Below the pieces are notes generated by a model, which saw only the letters and a list, made by a program, of their open reading frames with translations, was not told the DNA's origin and did not search any database. Positions 1 through 6,926 of a stretch of DNA of 23,518 bases are shown here, in pieces. Source of the DNA: Spirochaetaceae bacterium (GTDB taxonomy: Bacteria; Spirochaetota; Spirochaetia; Treponematales; Breznakiellaceae); NCBI GenBank assembly GCA_031284645.1, contig JAITXS010000154.1:1-23518 (forward strand), in the 5' to 3' direction. The position numbers were made by a program, and so were the translations under genes. Position 1 is the first letter of the stretch; each line of letters opens with the position of its first letter.

Positions 1-1397
1 AGCCCCATCGCGATACCGGCGACAGGCTTTTTCATCGGGACGCCGGCAGCGAGCATGGCAAGCGTACCGCCGCAGACCGAAGCCATAGAGCTTGATCCGT
101 TGGACTCCATAATCTCCGACACAACGCGGATCGTGTAGGGAAAATCAGTTTTTGAGGGCACCATTGCCTCAAGCGAGCGCCGCGCAAGATTGCCGTGACC
201 GATTTCCCGTCTACCGGTTCCCATGCGCCCGACTTCACCAACAGAATAGGGCGGAAAATTATAGTGAAGAATGAAATTTTCCCGTTTATCGCCTTCAATG
301 TCGTCAAAAATTTGCTCGTCAAACACCGTGCCCAGTGTTGTTACTACCAGCGACTGAGTGTCCCCGCGGGTAAAAAGTGCCGCACCCTGAACACGGGGAA
401 GACTCCCTATTTCACAGTTGATGGGGCGAATATCCGTGGTACCACGCCCGTCTACACGTTTCCCCTTGTCAAGAATTGCGGAACGAATTATCTGGTATTG
501 CATGTTTTCGAAAAGGGCATCGAAAAGCTTTTTCTGGGTTTCATCCCCAAGCTGTTCCTTGTATTGTTCAGCAAAATCGAATTTAACTTTATGAAATGCC
601 GCATGACGGCTCATCTTCTCGGGAATAAAACAAGCGGCCTCAACAAGCGGATAAGCGGCGTTTTTAATCTCCTCTGCATTCCGCAGTACGGCGATGTTTT
701 CTCCAAGCGGGAGTTTTTCCTTACCGGCAAGTTTCCTCAGTTCATCCTGAAGCTCGCAAAGCTCTCTGATAACTTCTTTGCCTTTTTCAAGAGCAGCAAG
801 CATAAGATCTTCGCTCACTTCTTTTGCCCCGCCCTCAACCATAGTGATACCTTCTCTCGTTCCGGCAATGACTATTTCAAGGCTTGATTTTTCGATTTCC
901 TCGTAACTCGGATTAATAACAAGCTCACCGTTAACCTGACAGACACGAACACCGGCAATCGGTCCGTTAAACGGAATGTCCGAAATATGAACTGCCGCCG
1001 AAGAGGCGATAATTGCCAGAATATCAGGCGGATTAATCATATCGGTAGAGATTGTTGTCGGAACAATCTGAATTTCCCTGCCAAAGGTTTTTTCAAAAAG
1101 AGGTCGCATTGGGCGATCGATAAGACGGGAGACGAGGATTTCTTTGTCCTTGGGACGCGCCTCACGTTTGATAAAGCCGCCGGGGATTTTTCCCGCAGCA
1201 TAATACTTTTCGTTGTAATCAACTGTGACCGGAACATAATCAAGTCCCTCAATTGATGATGACGAACAACAAACCGTAGCGATCACTACGGAACCTCCGT
1301 AACGGGCAAATACCGCACCCGCCGCCTGTCTTGCGATCCTGCCGGTTTCTAATACCAATTCTTTACCGGCGATTGTTTTTGTGACTTTCTGAATCAT
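1..1397 (-). CDS. pnp: Polyribonucleotide nucleotidyltransferase (PNPase), N-terminal 465 codons
   Basis: PNPase degrades RNA 3'-to-5' by phosphorolysis in the cytoplasm and can also add 3' tails. The reading frame starts at ATG 1397 and stays open to the window edge, so the C-terminal part, including the KH and S1 RNA-binding domains, lies outside. Visible family blocks are DRPMRPLF in the first RNase PH-like domain, then VGRMGTGRREIGHGNLARR and SEIMESNGSSSMASVCGG in the second, which is the catalytic phosphate-binding repeat. An AAGGAA Shine-Dalgarno lies just before the ATG. The gene follows rpsO on the same strand after 268 bp, the classical rpsO-pnp order, and its leader holds a long stem-loop (1421-1514) that may be an autoregulatory site. 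Identity is very secure; only the 3' end is missing. Confidence 0.97.
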   Translation of the reverse strand, partial: MIQKVTKTIAGKELVLETGRIARQAAGAVFARYGGSVVIATVCCSSSSIEGLDYVPVTVDYNEKYYAAGKIPGGFIKREARPKDKEILVSRLIDRPMRPLFEKTFGREIQIVPTTISTDMINPPDILAIIASSAAVHISDIPFNGPIAGVRVCQVNGELVINPSYEEIEKSSLEIVIAGTREGITMVEGGAKEVSEDLMLAALEKGKEVIRELCELQDELRKLAGKEKLPLGENIAVLRNAEEIKNAAYPLVEAACFIPEKMSRHAAFHKVKFDFAEQYKEQLGDETQKKLFDALFENMQYQIIRSAILDKGKRVDGRGTTDIRPINCEIGSLPRVQGAALFTRGDTQSLVVTTLGTVFDEQIFDDIEGDKRENFILHYNFPPYSVGEVGRMGTGRREIGHGNLARRSLEAMVPSKTDFPYTIRVVSEIMESNGSSSMASVCGGTLAMLAAGVPMKKPVAGIAMG

Positions 1398-1420
1398 AAT
1401 TTCCTTAATAAAAAATAAAT

Positions 1421-1514
1421 AAGTGTTACGTATCCTTAATTATATAAATTTCAGGCAGCTTCGGTTTAAATGTAAGACGGGACAAAATTTATGCAATAAG
1501 GATACGAAACACCC
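1421..1514 (-). promoter_or_regulatory. Long stem-loop in the pnp mRNA leader, candidate RNase III/PNPase autoregulatory site
   Basis: Bases 1423-1438 and 1497-1512 form a 16-bp inverted repeat with one mismatch (a U-U pair in the RNA), extendable by two G-U pairs at the base. Nested inside, 1444-1451 and 1485-1492 form a second, perfect 8-bp stem. The RNA is a nearly continuous duplex of about 24 bp ending some 24 nt before the pnp ATG. In E. coli, RNase III cuts a comparable leader hairpin and PNPase then destabilises its own message. A role here is inferred from position and shape; the sequence is not obviously related. Confidence 0.6.
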
Positions 1515-1577
1515 TTGATTATATGGGTATACGCCGACTTTTCATCCGTATCGCACACGATTTGTGCCGGGTACATT

Positions 1578-1632
1578 GATTGCCCGACCGCCGGCGTGGC
1601 GGAGAAGTCTCGTCATACTACGGCAGGCAACC
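1578..1632 (-). repeat. Intercistronic hairpin just downstream of rpsO
   Basis: Bases 1578-1590 pair with 1621-1632, giving 12 bp with one bulged base and two G-U pairs around a loop of about 30 nt. It begins 33 nt after the rpsO stop. No T-run follows on the minus strand, so it is not a standard intrinsic terminator. It may protect or process the rpsO 3' end before pnp. Function is inferred only. Confidence 0.35.
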
Positions 1633-1665
1633 GCATATACTCCGGCTTTGCCTGGCTTTCCATTT

Positions 1666-1935
1666 TTACTTCCTTAAACCAAGTTCCTTGATCAGTACGC
1701 GATAGGCTTCAATGCTTGTGCGCTGAATATAGTTTAACATTCTGCGCCGCTTACCGACAAGAATGAGCAAACCACGCCTTCCCGATTTATCCTTTTTGAA
1801 CCGCTTGCAATGCTCGGTGAGCTGAGTGATCCTCGCAGTGAGCAGTGCGATTTGAACTTCCGAAGCGCCGGTATCCTTACTGTTTTTCCCGAATTTAACC
1901 ACAAGGGAAATCGCTTCGTCTTTGCTTAATGCCAT
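1666..1935 (-). CDS. rpsO: 30S ribosomal protein S15
   Basis: This 89-residue protein matches the usual S15 length and carries the family signature throughout: TGASEVQIALLTARITQLTEHCKRFKKD, followed by GLLILVGKRRRMLNYIQR. S15 binds 16S rRNA helices 20-22 early in assembly of the small subunit platform. The start ATG at 1935 has a good GAGGAG Shine-Dalgarno 6-7 nt upstream. It sits between ribF (114 bp upstream) and pnp (downstream), a gene order shared by many bacteria, where S15 often represses its own translation; I could not identify a defined S15 operator in the short leader. Nothing is unusual about the protein. Confidence 0.98.
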   Translation of the reverse strand: MALSKDEAISLVVKFGKNSKDTGASEVQIALLTARITQLTEHCKRFKKDKSGRRGLLILVGKRRRMLNYIQRTSIEAYRVLIKELGLRK

Positions 1936-2048
1936 CTGTAACTCCTCAATATTTTTTTCTAACCGTGAATTGTCCTGATGAATACGGGCTCAGTTTTATT
2001 CAAGCCGTGTACATGTTGTCCACCGCAGACATTTTTTTATTTGCGGTA

Positions 2049-2606
2049 TTAGCGTAGAGGCCGCCCCAAAAGACGCTCCGCCGTCTCCCTGTCACCCGAA
2101 GCCAAAGCGCCGCGGATCCGCGAGGAACTAACCGGCACCCCTGAGTCCGCAACAGGCTCAACAATTTCACACTCTATCCCAATCTCATGACACCATGCCT
2201 GAATTTGCGATGCGCCGAATACACCCTTGTATCCGCACTTAAAGTCTTTACCAATCGCAAGATAACGCATACCCGCATTCTTTGTCAGAATTTTTATAAA
2301 ATCTTTCCCTTTTATTTTACCGAAATCAAGAGAAAAGTCAATAAGGAGCGCGGCGTCTATCCGGTACTCTTCGAGAATAGCGATTTTTTCTTCAAGACTG
2401 ATAATGTCTCTGAACTCCTGCTCGGGACGGAGCAAGCGGCGGGGGTGTTGTTTAAAGCTGACGACAAGCGAAAAAAGTCCTTTTGATTTGATTTTTCCGA
2501 TGAGCAGTTGATGCCCCCGATGTACGCCGTCAAACACACCGATAGTAACAGCACTTGCTTTGCTTATCGGTTTTTTGATAAATTCCTCCCAGTCGAGAAT
2601 GTACAT
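2049..2606 (-). CDS. ribF: FAD synthetase (RibF adenylyltransferase domain only)
   Basis: The protein matches the N-terminal FMN adenylyltransferase domain of RibF, which joins FMN and ATP to form FAD. Visible motifs are GVFDGVHRGHQLLI (nucleotidyl-transferase HxGH-type motif, residues 23-36), SFKQHPRRLL, the GKDFKCGYKG block and VSSSRIRGALASGD near the end. It stops at 185 residues, after LGRPLR, exactly where the riboflavin kinase domain begins in the usual protein of about 310 residues. It therefore appears to lack the kinase half, and FMN must come from another enzyme or from uptake. The stop is clean, with no sign of a kinase domain in the 113 bp before rpsO. There is no Shine-Dalgarno; a possible promoter ends 8 nt before the ATG. 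Confidence 0.92.
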   Translation of the reverse strand: MYILDWEEFIKKPISKASAVTIGVFDGVHRGHQLLIGKIKSKGLFSLVVSFKQHPRRLLRPEQEFRDIISLEEKIAILEEYRIDAALLIDFSLDFGKIKGKDFIKILTKNAGMRYLAIGKDFKCGYKGVFGASQIQAWCHEIGIECEIVEPVADSGVPVSSSRIRGALASGDRETAERLLGRPLR

Positions 2607-2614
2607 ACAAAACT

Positions 2615-2643
2615 AATGTAACGGAAATCGGATTTTACGACAA
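2615..2643 (-). promoter_or_regulatory. Possible ribF promoter
   Basis: On the minus strand TTGTCG (2643-2638) and TACATT (2620-2615) are 17 bp apart, each matching the sigma-70 consensus at four of six positions. The -10 box ends 8 nt before the ribF ATG, with no Shine-Dalgarno between. This would drive the ribF-rpsO-pnp transcript as a leaderless or nearly leaderless mRNA. Confidence 0.3.
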
Positions 2644-2674
2644 TGAGATCAGCGCTTACTGAGATCAGCGCTTA
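2644..2674. repeat. Tandem pair of a 15-bp repeat
   Basis: The word TGAGATCAGCGCTTA occurs at 2644-2658 and again at 2660-2674, 16 bp apart, just upstream of ribF. Each copy contains the palindrome AGCGCT. It may be a local duplication or a pair of protein-binding sites. Confidence 0.5.
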
Positions 2675-2757
2675 TCGTTTTGAAACATATCTTTATCCAA
2701 GGCCGGTGGATCAAACAGGAAGGTTTTTTTATTTTACATTTCAATATCGAAGGGTCG

Positions 2758-2918
2758 TAGGGTTCCGGGTTTAGGGTATTGGAGTGATCAGATATCTTTA
2801 CCCCCTACCCGAAACAAAGGGTTAGGGGAGTTAGGCACGGTACAAGAGTACTAATAAAACCTATACCCTATACCCTTGCCCCTATTACCCTATTTAGACC
2901 CTCTACCCTACAACCCCA
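2758..2918. repeat. GGGTA/TACCC-rich intergenic repeat, copy A
   Basis: This stretch is built from GGGTTAGGG, CTATACCCTA and CTCTACCCTA words that switch strand along its length. It begins GTAGGGTTCCGGGT and ends CTACCCTACAACCCC, giving imperfect terminal inverted repeats. The word TGGAGTGATCAGATATC at 2780 has a relative at 22952 in copy D. With copies B, C and D it forms a dispersed intergenic family. The gap 2607-3140 also holds the tandem repeat at 2644 and terminators at 2932 and 2976; I see no gene in it. Confidence 0.75.
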
Positions 2919-2925
2919 TTTTTAT

Positions 2926-2963
2926 AAAAAGCAACGCTGCCGTAATTAATTACGGCAGCGTTG
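2926..2963 (-). terminator. Intrinsic terminator with a 32-bp perfect palindrome
   Basis: Bases 2932-2963 form a perfect palindrome centred on AATT (CAACGCTGCCGTAATT and its complement). On the minus strand it is followed by CTTTTTATAAAAA. It lies 178 bp beyond the cheB stop and is the strongest candidate for ending cheR-cheB transcription. On the plus strand no T-run follows directly. Confidence 0.7.
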
Positions 2964-2975
2964 AGTTCAGTTTGT

Positions 2976-3013
2976 TAAAAAAATAACGGCACGTCTGGAT
3001 GTTCACCGCACCG
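2976..3013 (-). terminator. Weaker candidate terminator after cheB
   Basis: On the minus strand a 7-bp stem (3013-3007 with 2993-2987, two G-U pairs) with a 13-nt loop is followed by TTATTTTTTTA. It lies between the cheB stop and the stronger palindrome. The stem is short, so it may act only in tandem with the stronger site. Confidence 0.35.
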
Positions 3014-3140
3014 CTATTTGTAACTAAAAAGATTGCCCTATCCTTACGATACGGCACCCTGATATTTTATATATCGGTTTTTTATCGGGAAGCTTTAGAA
3101 TTTTACTAAGGTGAATTGGACATCCGGGATTTTTTGTTAT

Positions 3141-4238
3141 TTATAGATGCGAAGCCTTGGCGACTTGTGAAATTCGGTGTCCCATATTTGTAAGCGAGAC
3201 CTGTTCCATGACATGCCCCATCTCAAAGGCGACCCTGGGCATACCATAAACAATGGCACTGGATTCATCCTGCCCAAGTGTTAAGCCGCCTTCACGGTAG
3301 ATTGAACCAAGCTGAGCCGCTCCATCGCGTCCCATGCCGGTCATAATCACCCCAAGAGCGTGATTTCGATATGCCATCGCGACAGAGGCAAAAAGCACAT
3401 CCGCCGAAGGTTTATGCCCGCTGACAAGCGGCGAGTCGGTAAGATGAATAATTCCGTGCACGCCGATCGACTTTTCAACTTCAAGATGTTTCGAGCCTTC
3501 GGCAATGAATATACGTCCGGGAACCAACTGTTCTCCTTCCTCGGCCTCTTTTACTTCAAGCGGGCAGATTTTATCTAAACTGCGGGCAAATTCCAGCGTA
3601 AAGCCCGCCGGCATATGCTGTACAACAAGGATCGGCACTTTAAGATCCGCATCAAGATTGGCAAAAACAACCCGCAGGGCCTCGGGGCCGCCGGTTGAAA
3701 TACCGATTGCTATAACATCAACCCTGCCCGGTTTTGTAATCGGTACAATTTTTGCAGCGACCGGAGCGTGAGGTGCGACACTGGCTACCGGCATCGGCGG
3801 AATCAGCGCATCAGGTTTTTTAACCCTTTTATATCTGCCGCCGTATGCAAGGAGCAGCTCCGCAACGCGTTCTTTTACTTTGACAACATCCACCGAAATC
3901 GAACCGGAAGGTTTTGTTATAAAATCGCTTGCGCCAAGTAAAAGCGCTTCCATTGTAACAACAGCGCCTTTTTCCGCGATAGAGGAAAGAATAATCACCG
4001 GAATATGGATACCGCGTTTTTTTCTTTCGCGTAAGAATTCAATACCTGACATTTCCGGCATTTCAAGATCAAGACAGATAATATCAGGGTTCACCAGAGG
4101 GATTTTCTCAAGCGCGACTTTACCGTTTATCGCAGTATCAATAACGTGCAAGCCCGGTGTTCCATCGATCATCGTGCTTACCAGTTTTCGCATTAACGCA
4201 GAATCGTCAACCACCAAAACATTAATATTGTCTGCCAT
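3141..4238 (-). CDS. cheB: Chemotaxis methylesterase/glutamine deamidase CheB
   Basis: CheB removes methyl groups from chemoreceptor glutamates, and can deamidate glutamines, when its receiver domain is phosphorylated by CheA. Residues 1-125 are the receiver: Asp11-Asp12, phosphoacceptor Asp57 in CLDLEMPEMSG, and Lys109 in ITKPSG. A proline- and alanine-rich linker (about 140-170) leads to the esterase domain, which holds the full triad: Ser181 in GISTGGPEAL, His208 in VVQHMPAGF and Asp305 in TGMGRDGA. The length of 365 residues is normal. The start has an AGGAGA Shine-Dalgarno. It follows cheR by 96 bp on the same strand, so the enzymes that add and remove receptor methyl groups are probably co-transcribed. 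Nothing appears broken. Confidence 0.97.
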   Translation of the reverse strand: MADNINVLVVDDSALMRKLVSTMIDGTPGLHVIDTAINGKVALEKIPLVNPDIICLDLEMPEMSGIEFLRERKKRGIHIPVIILSSIAEKGAVVTMEALLLGASDFITKPSGSISVDVVKVKERVAELLLAYGGRYKRVKKPDALIPPMPVASVAPHAPVAAKIVPITKPGRVDVIAIGISTGGPEALRVVFANLDADLKVPILVVQHMPAGFTLEFARSLDKICPLEVKEAEEGEQLVPGRIFIAEGSKHLEVEKSIGVHGIIHLTDSPLVSGHKPSADVLFASVAMAYRNHALGVIMTGMGRDGAAQLGSIYREGGLTLGQDESSAIVYGMPRVAFEMGHVMEQVSLTNMGHRISQVAKASHL

Positions 4239-4334
4239 TTTATTCTCCTGTGAAAATTAATATCACGCACCGGAACACTGAAACAAAACCCGGGAAAACA
4301 CGGAGCTTGTGATCCGGCGTTACCCCGGTGTGTT

Positions 4335-5156
4335 TTATACCCACTTTTTATAGAGGGTTGTCCACTGCGTTTTTACAAATTCGAACTTTGTCTTCATCCC
4401 AAAGAGAGATTCACTGTGCCCGATATAGAGAAAAGCGTTATGCGCCATTGAATCCCAGAAATGATTCACAACCTCGAACTGAGTAGGCTCATCAAAATAA
4501 ATCAACACATTTCTGCAAAAGATAATATCAAAATTCCGCCAGGGCGAAACGTTTTTTAGATTGTGATAGTCAAACTTGATATGGGATTTTAAGATATCCT
4601 TTGCTTTATAGCCACCGGCAGCCTCATCAAAATACTTCTTTAAGTAATTGGGAGGAATACCGGAAATTCTGGTTTTTTCATAAAAACCTTCTTTGGCAGT
4701 CATCAGGCATTTTAAACTGAGATCGCTGGCAACGATCTCGAATTTCCACGGCTGCGGGAGCTTGTCAAGCAAAAGCATAGCTATTGTATAAGGTTCCTCG
4801 CCCGAAGAACAGCCGGCGCTCCAAATTCTGAATGTAAAATCGCCCTTGGCTTTTTTTACATTGATTAATTCGGGGACAACAAAACGCTCTAAGGCGTCAA
4901 AATGGGGCTGATTCCTGAAAAACCAAGTAAGATTTGTGGTAATCGCGTCAAGAAAAAGTTTTAACTCTTCTTTATTTTTTGTAATTATCTCAAAATAGGC
5001 TTTCGCGGTTGGAACACCACATTCCTGGAGTCGTCCGCGCAATCGTTGTACAAGAATCGGCTTATTTGTTTCGGTGAAGTGGATGCCGCTTTCCTTATAA
5101 AGGAGATTCCGAAAGTTTTCGAAATCCGCATCAGTAAAAAAATTCTCATCAAGCAT
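4335..5156 (-). CDS. cheR: Chemoreceptor glutamate methyltransferase CheR
   Basis: CheR transfers methyl groups from S-adenosylmethionine to chemoreceptor glutamates. The N-terminal helical domain ends in TTNLTWFFRNQPHF, the family's FFR block. The SAM-binding fold shows WSAGCSSGEEPYTIAM, then FCRNVLIYF and YIGHSESLF near the C-terminus. The first in-frame ATG is at 5165, but a near-consensus promoter has its -10 box touching that codon, so a transcript from it would begin at about the next in-frame ATG, 5156, used here (273 residues). Neither start has a convincing Shine-Dalgarno at normal distance. If another promoter exists upstream, the start is 5165, adding three residues. It is followed by cheB. 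Confidence 0.95.
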   Translation of the reverse strand: MLDENFFTDADFENFRNLLYKESGIHFTETNKPILVQRLRGRLQECGVPTAKAYFEIITKNKEELKLFLDAITTNLTWFFRNQPHFDALERFVVPELINVKKAKGDFTFRIWSAGCSSGEEPYTIAMLLLDKLPQPWKFEIVASDLSLKCLMTAKEGFYEKTRISGIPPNYLKKYFDEAAGGYKAKDILKSHIKFDYHNLKNVSPWRNFDIIFCRNVLIYFDEPTQFEVVNHFWDSMAHNAFLYIGHSESLFGMKTKFEFVKTQWTTLYKKWV

Positions 5157-5165
5157 ACAGGGCAT

Positions 5166-5193
5166 TTTATAACAGCCGCCATTCCTCTGTCAA
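5166..5193 (-). promoter_or_regulatory. Near-consensus sigma-70 promoter of cheR
   Basis: On the minus strand TTGACA (5193-5188) and TATAAA (5171-5166) are separated by 16 bp. The -10 box directly abuts ATG 5165, so transcription would begin within the first few codons of that frame, close to ATG 5156. Confidence 0.6.
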
Positions 5194-5271
5194 TGGGGCG
5201 CAACAAACTTATATCAATTCATAATTCTTTGTCTTGTAAAGAGTTGTGAAATCCTTCGGGAAATCGCAATA

Positions 5272-5308
5272 ATTCGTTAATTCATTATTATACAATGAGT
5301 TAACGAAT
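5272..5308. repeat. AT-rich 15-bp inverted repeat between divergent genes
   Basis: Bases 5272-5286 (ATTCGTTAATTCATT) and 5294-5308 (AATGAGTTAACGAAT) are complementary except for one G-T position, around a 7-base loop. It lies upstream of both cheR (minus) and the exported-protein gene (plus), so it is unlikely to be a terminator. An operator or a supercoiling-sensitive cruciform is possible. The rest of 5166-5459 holds the two promoters and repeat copy B. Confidence 0.55.
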
Positions 5309-5325
5309 CCTGTATTTTCAGACAC

Positions 5326-5376
5326 GGGCCGCAGGGTTCCGGGTATGGGGCTCATATCTCAATAAGAACTATACCT
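5326..5376. repeat. GGGTA/TACCC-rich intergenic repeat, copy B (short)
   Basis: It starts with GCAGGGTTCCGGGTATGGGG, close to the left end of copy A, and contains ATAAGAACTATACC (5362-5375), the exact complement of GGTATAGTTCTTAT in copy C. It is shorter and more decayed than copies A and D. Confidence 0.5.
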
Positions 5377-5424
5377 CAGGCTCATACACTCAAATCAACT
5401 TGCCCATCTCGAATTCGGATACAC

Positions 5425-5453
5425 TTGGTTTTTATCCTGATTTCTGTTATAAT
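5425..5453 (+). promoter_or_regulatory. Promoter of the exported-protein gene
   Basis: A perfect TATAAT (5448-5453) has TTGGTT (5425-5430) 17 bp upstream. Only six bases separate TATAAT from the GTG at 5460, so the predicted first base of the RNA falls on or next to the start codon. Confidence 0.6.
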
Positions 5454-5459
5454 ACATTT

Positions 5460-6356
5460 GTGAAAAGGTTTTTGCTTTTTTTTATAGTTTCGCTCAACGT
5501 GATATCTTCCGCCTTTTCGGAAGGAGAGCATATTTTTGTGCGTTTTATTCCGTTTACCGTGCGGGATGTTGGTCTTTCCGAAGCAAAACTGATTGAATCT
5601 TTAATTCTTTCCTATATTTCTGATATTGAGAATGTTGTTGTCTATATGGATCCGGACGCAGGGGAGGAGCCAATTACCGGCGGTTTCTGGCAGGAGGGCG
5701 GGGATTTTTCAGGTTCCGCAGAGTTTCCGGTAGAGAGCATAAAAAACAGGACAAGCTTGCCGCAGTATATTTTAAGCGGAAGTATCTATGTTGAAGATGA
5801 AAATCATGTGCTCTCGCTTGATTTTAACCATCTTGACCGCGATGAGTTTATCCGAAAAATTGCCTTGTATAAAAACACAAGTGAAATGGCGCTTAACGTC
5901 CGTTCAATTATAGCGGATTATTTTCATCAAAACACACAAAATATATTGACAGAAGATGAAAGCGCGCTACCACTTAATTATCTTGAGATTATCGGTACAT
6001 GGCACGGAGGTGATGGTATAGAGCTTATACGTTTTTCCCCGTTCGGAAGGGCTTTGGCATATTTTTCTTCAGGCGTGACTATGGAATTAAGTTACTCTGT
6101 TGAAAATAATACGTTGATTGTTGTGCAGCAATCGCCCAATAATTACCGTTATTATTATCCGTTGCCTGCAACAATCGCGGAAAAACTTGCTGAAAAAGCT
6201 GAACCCGTACAATGGAAGATGTTTTTGTATAACAAAGGCAAAATATTACGGGGCATACGCATTTCAACAATTGTGGAATATGACAAGGCTCATCTTATCA
6301 CAAATATCATTTTCGGCAATATTAAAAAAGAAGAATGGACAAAACTATCGTATTAA
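5460..6356 (+). CDS. Exported protein of unknown function with signal peptide
   Basis: I do not recognise this 298-residue protein. The GTG at 5460 begins a clear signal peptide (VKRFLLFFIVSLNVISSAFS, positive start then hydrophobic core), with likely cleavage before EGEHIF; no lipobox cysteine is present. An upstream in-frame TTG at 5400 would bury this signal and lies before the promoter, so I reject it. The mature N-terminal part (FVRFIPFTVRDVGLSEAKLIESLILSYI and on) alternates strands and helices. From about residue 180 comes a GTWHGG block with tyrosine- and strand-rich segments, resembling small beta-barrel or lipocalin-like domains; this is a loose impression. It stands alone, divergent from cheR and convergent with the FtsB-like gene. 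Probably periplasmic or surface-associated. Confidence 0.8.
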   Translation: MKRFLLFFIVSLNVISSAFSEGEHIFVRFIPFTVRDVGLSEAKLIESLILSYISDIENVVVYMDPDAGEEPITGGFWQEGGDFSGSAEFPVESIKNRTSLPQYILSGSIYVEDENHVLSLDFNHLDRDEFIRKIALYKNTSEMALNVRSIIADYFHQNTQNILTEDESALPLNYLEIIGTWHGGDGIELIRFSPFGRALAYFSSGVTMELSYSVENNTLIVVQQSPNNYRYYYPLPATIAEKLAEKAEPVQWKMFLYNKGKILRGIRISTIVEYDKAHLITNIIFGNIKKEEWTKLSY

Positions 6357-6386
6357 CATATTTTTTGACTGCTTTGAATTGGCGGG

Positions 6387-6827
6387 TTATGTGTTTTTTA
6401 TATAACGGAGAATATCAACAACAACGATACTCAGAAGCATACAGACAAAAATAATAATTGAGATTATCAACAGTGTTCTATTGGGAACAGATTGTGGTTC
6501 CGCAGGGATATACATGTCTCCCGGTTCAATGTGTTGTTTGAGAAGATCCTGTCTTCCTACGATTTTGATAAAACGCTCGTCCCCGGTACCGTAGCCTAAT
6601 TCACGCGCATGAACAGCAATAGTATCAAGATCGTTCTCCAGGGCTTCTTTTTGCCCAAGAAGTTCGGAGTGGATATCTTGCAGCTTTTCAAGATTTGCCA
6701 GCTGTTTTTCTCGTTCGCTGTTTAGTTGATCGTATGCTGAGATGCCCACGCCTCCTACAAAAAACGAAGAAAAAGCATAAAACAGAATTGCGATCCATAG
6801 GGCCGCAAAATATCTTAGGAAAGTCAT
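6387..6827 (-). CDS. FtsB/DivIC-like septum formation initiator protein with a second membrane segment
   Basis: This 146-residue protein has an N-terminal membrane helix (about 4-27), a coiled coil (about 33-70, EREKQLANLEKLQ onward) and the HARELGYGTGDERFIKI block, which matches the conserved patch after the coil in FtsB/DivIC proteins. Those proteins join FtsL and FtsQ in the divisome and have a single membrane span. Here a second strongly hydrophobic helix (about 118-139) follows near the C-terminus, so both ends may lie in the cytoplasm with the coil outside. There is no Shine-Dalgarno; GATAAT ends 6 nt before the ATG. The gene is convergent with the exported-protein gene. The family is likely, the exact partner role inferred. 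Confidence 0.75.
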   Translation of the reverse strand: MTFLRYFAALWIAILFYAFSSFFVGGVGISAYDQLNSEREKQLANLEKLQDIHSELLGQKEALENDLDTIAVHARELGYGTGDERFIKIVGRQDLLKQHIEPGDMYIPAEPQSVPNRTLLIISIIIFVCMLLSIVVVDILRYIKNT

Positions 6828-6842
6828 GTTATAATTATCGGC

Positions 6843-6926
6843 GGGTTTCTGATAATTCCCCTACCCCAAACCCAAAACTCCACTACCCTTCCTTCGGGGT
6901 ATAGTTCTTATCAGAAAGCCTGTACC
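6843..6926. repeat. GGGTA/TACCC-rich intergenic repeat, copy C, with inverted ends
   Basis: The segment is bounded by TTTCTGATAA (near 6846) and TTATCAGAAA (near 6908), a 10-bp perfect inverted pair. Inside are CCCCTACCCC words and the hairpin TACCCTTCCTTCGGGGTA (6884-6901). Bases 6897-6926 match 22881-22910 in copy D at 28 of 30 positions, which proves the copies are related. Its right end overlaps the 3' end of the truncated radical-SAM ORF and supplies its stop codon. Confidence 0.8.

Noticed and set aside
195..887. Long plus-strand ORF of 230 codons and others nearby (987-1256)
   Set aside because: They lie antisense to pnp, whose frame carries unmistakable PNPase motifs; the plus-strand products look like no protein family.
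1525..1649. Imperfect direct repeats (GTATACGCCGACTTT and ATATACTCCGGCTTT) between rpsO and pnp
   Set aside because: The similarity is short and imperfect; chance cannot be excluded without a genome-wide search.
2758..2918. Telomere or chromosome end
   Set aside because: The GGGTTAGGG-like words resemble telomeric repeats but are interspersed, change strand and lie between ordinary genes.
4985..5206. Short minus-strand ORF overlapping the cheR start
   Set aside because: It is out of frame with cheR and overlaps its promoter and conserved N-terminal domain.
5400..5459. TTG start for the exported-protein gene
   Set aside because: It would precede the TATAAT promoter and bury the signal peptide; GTG 5460 fits both.
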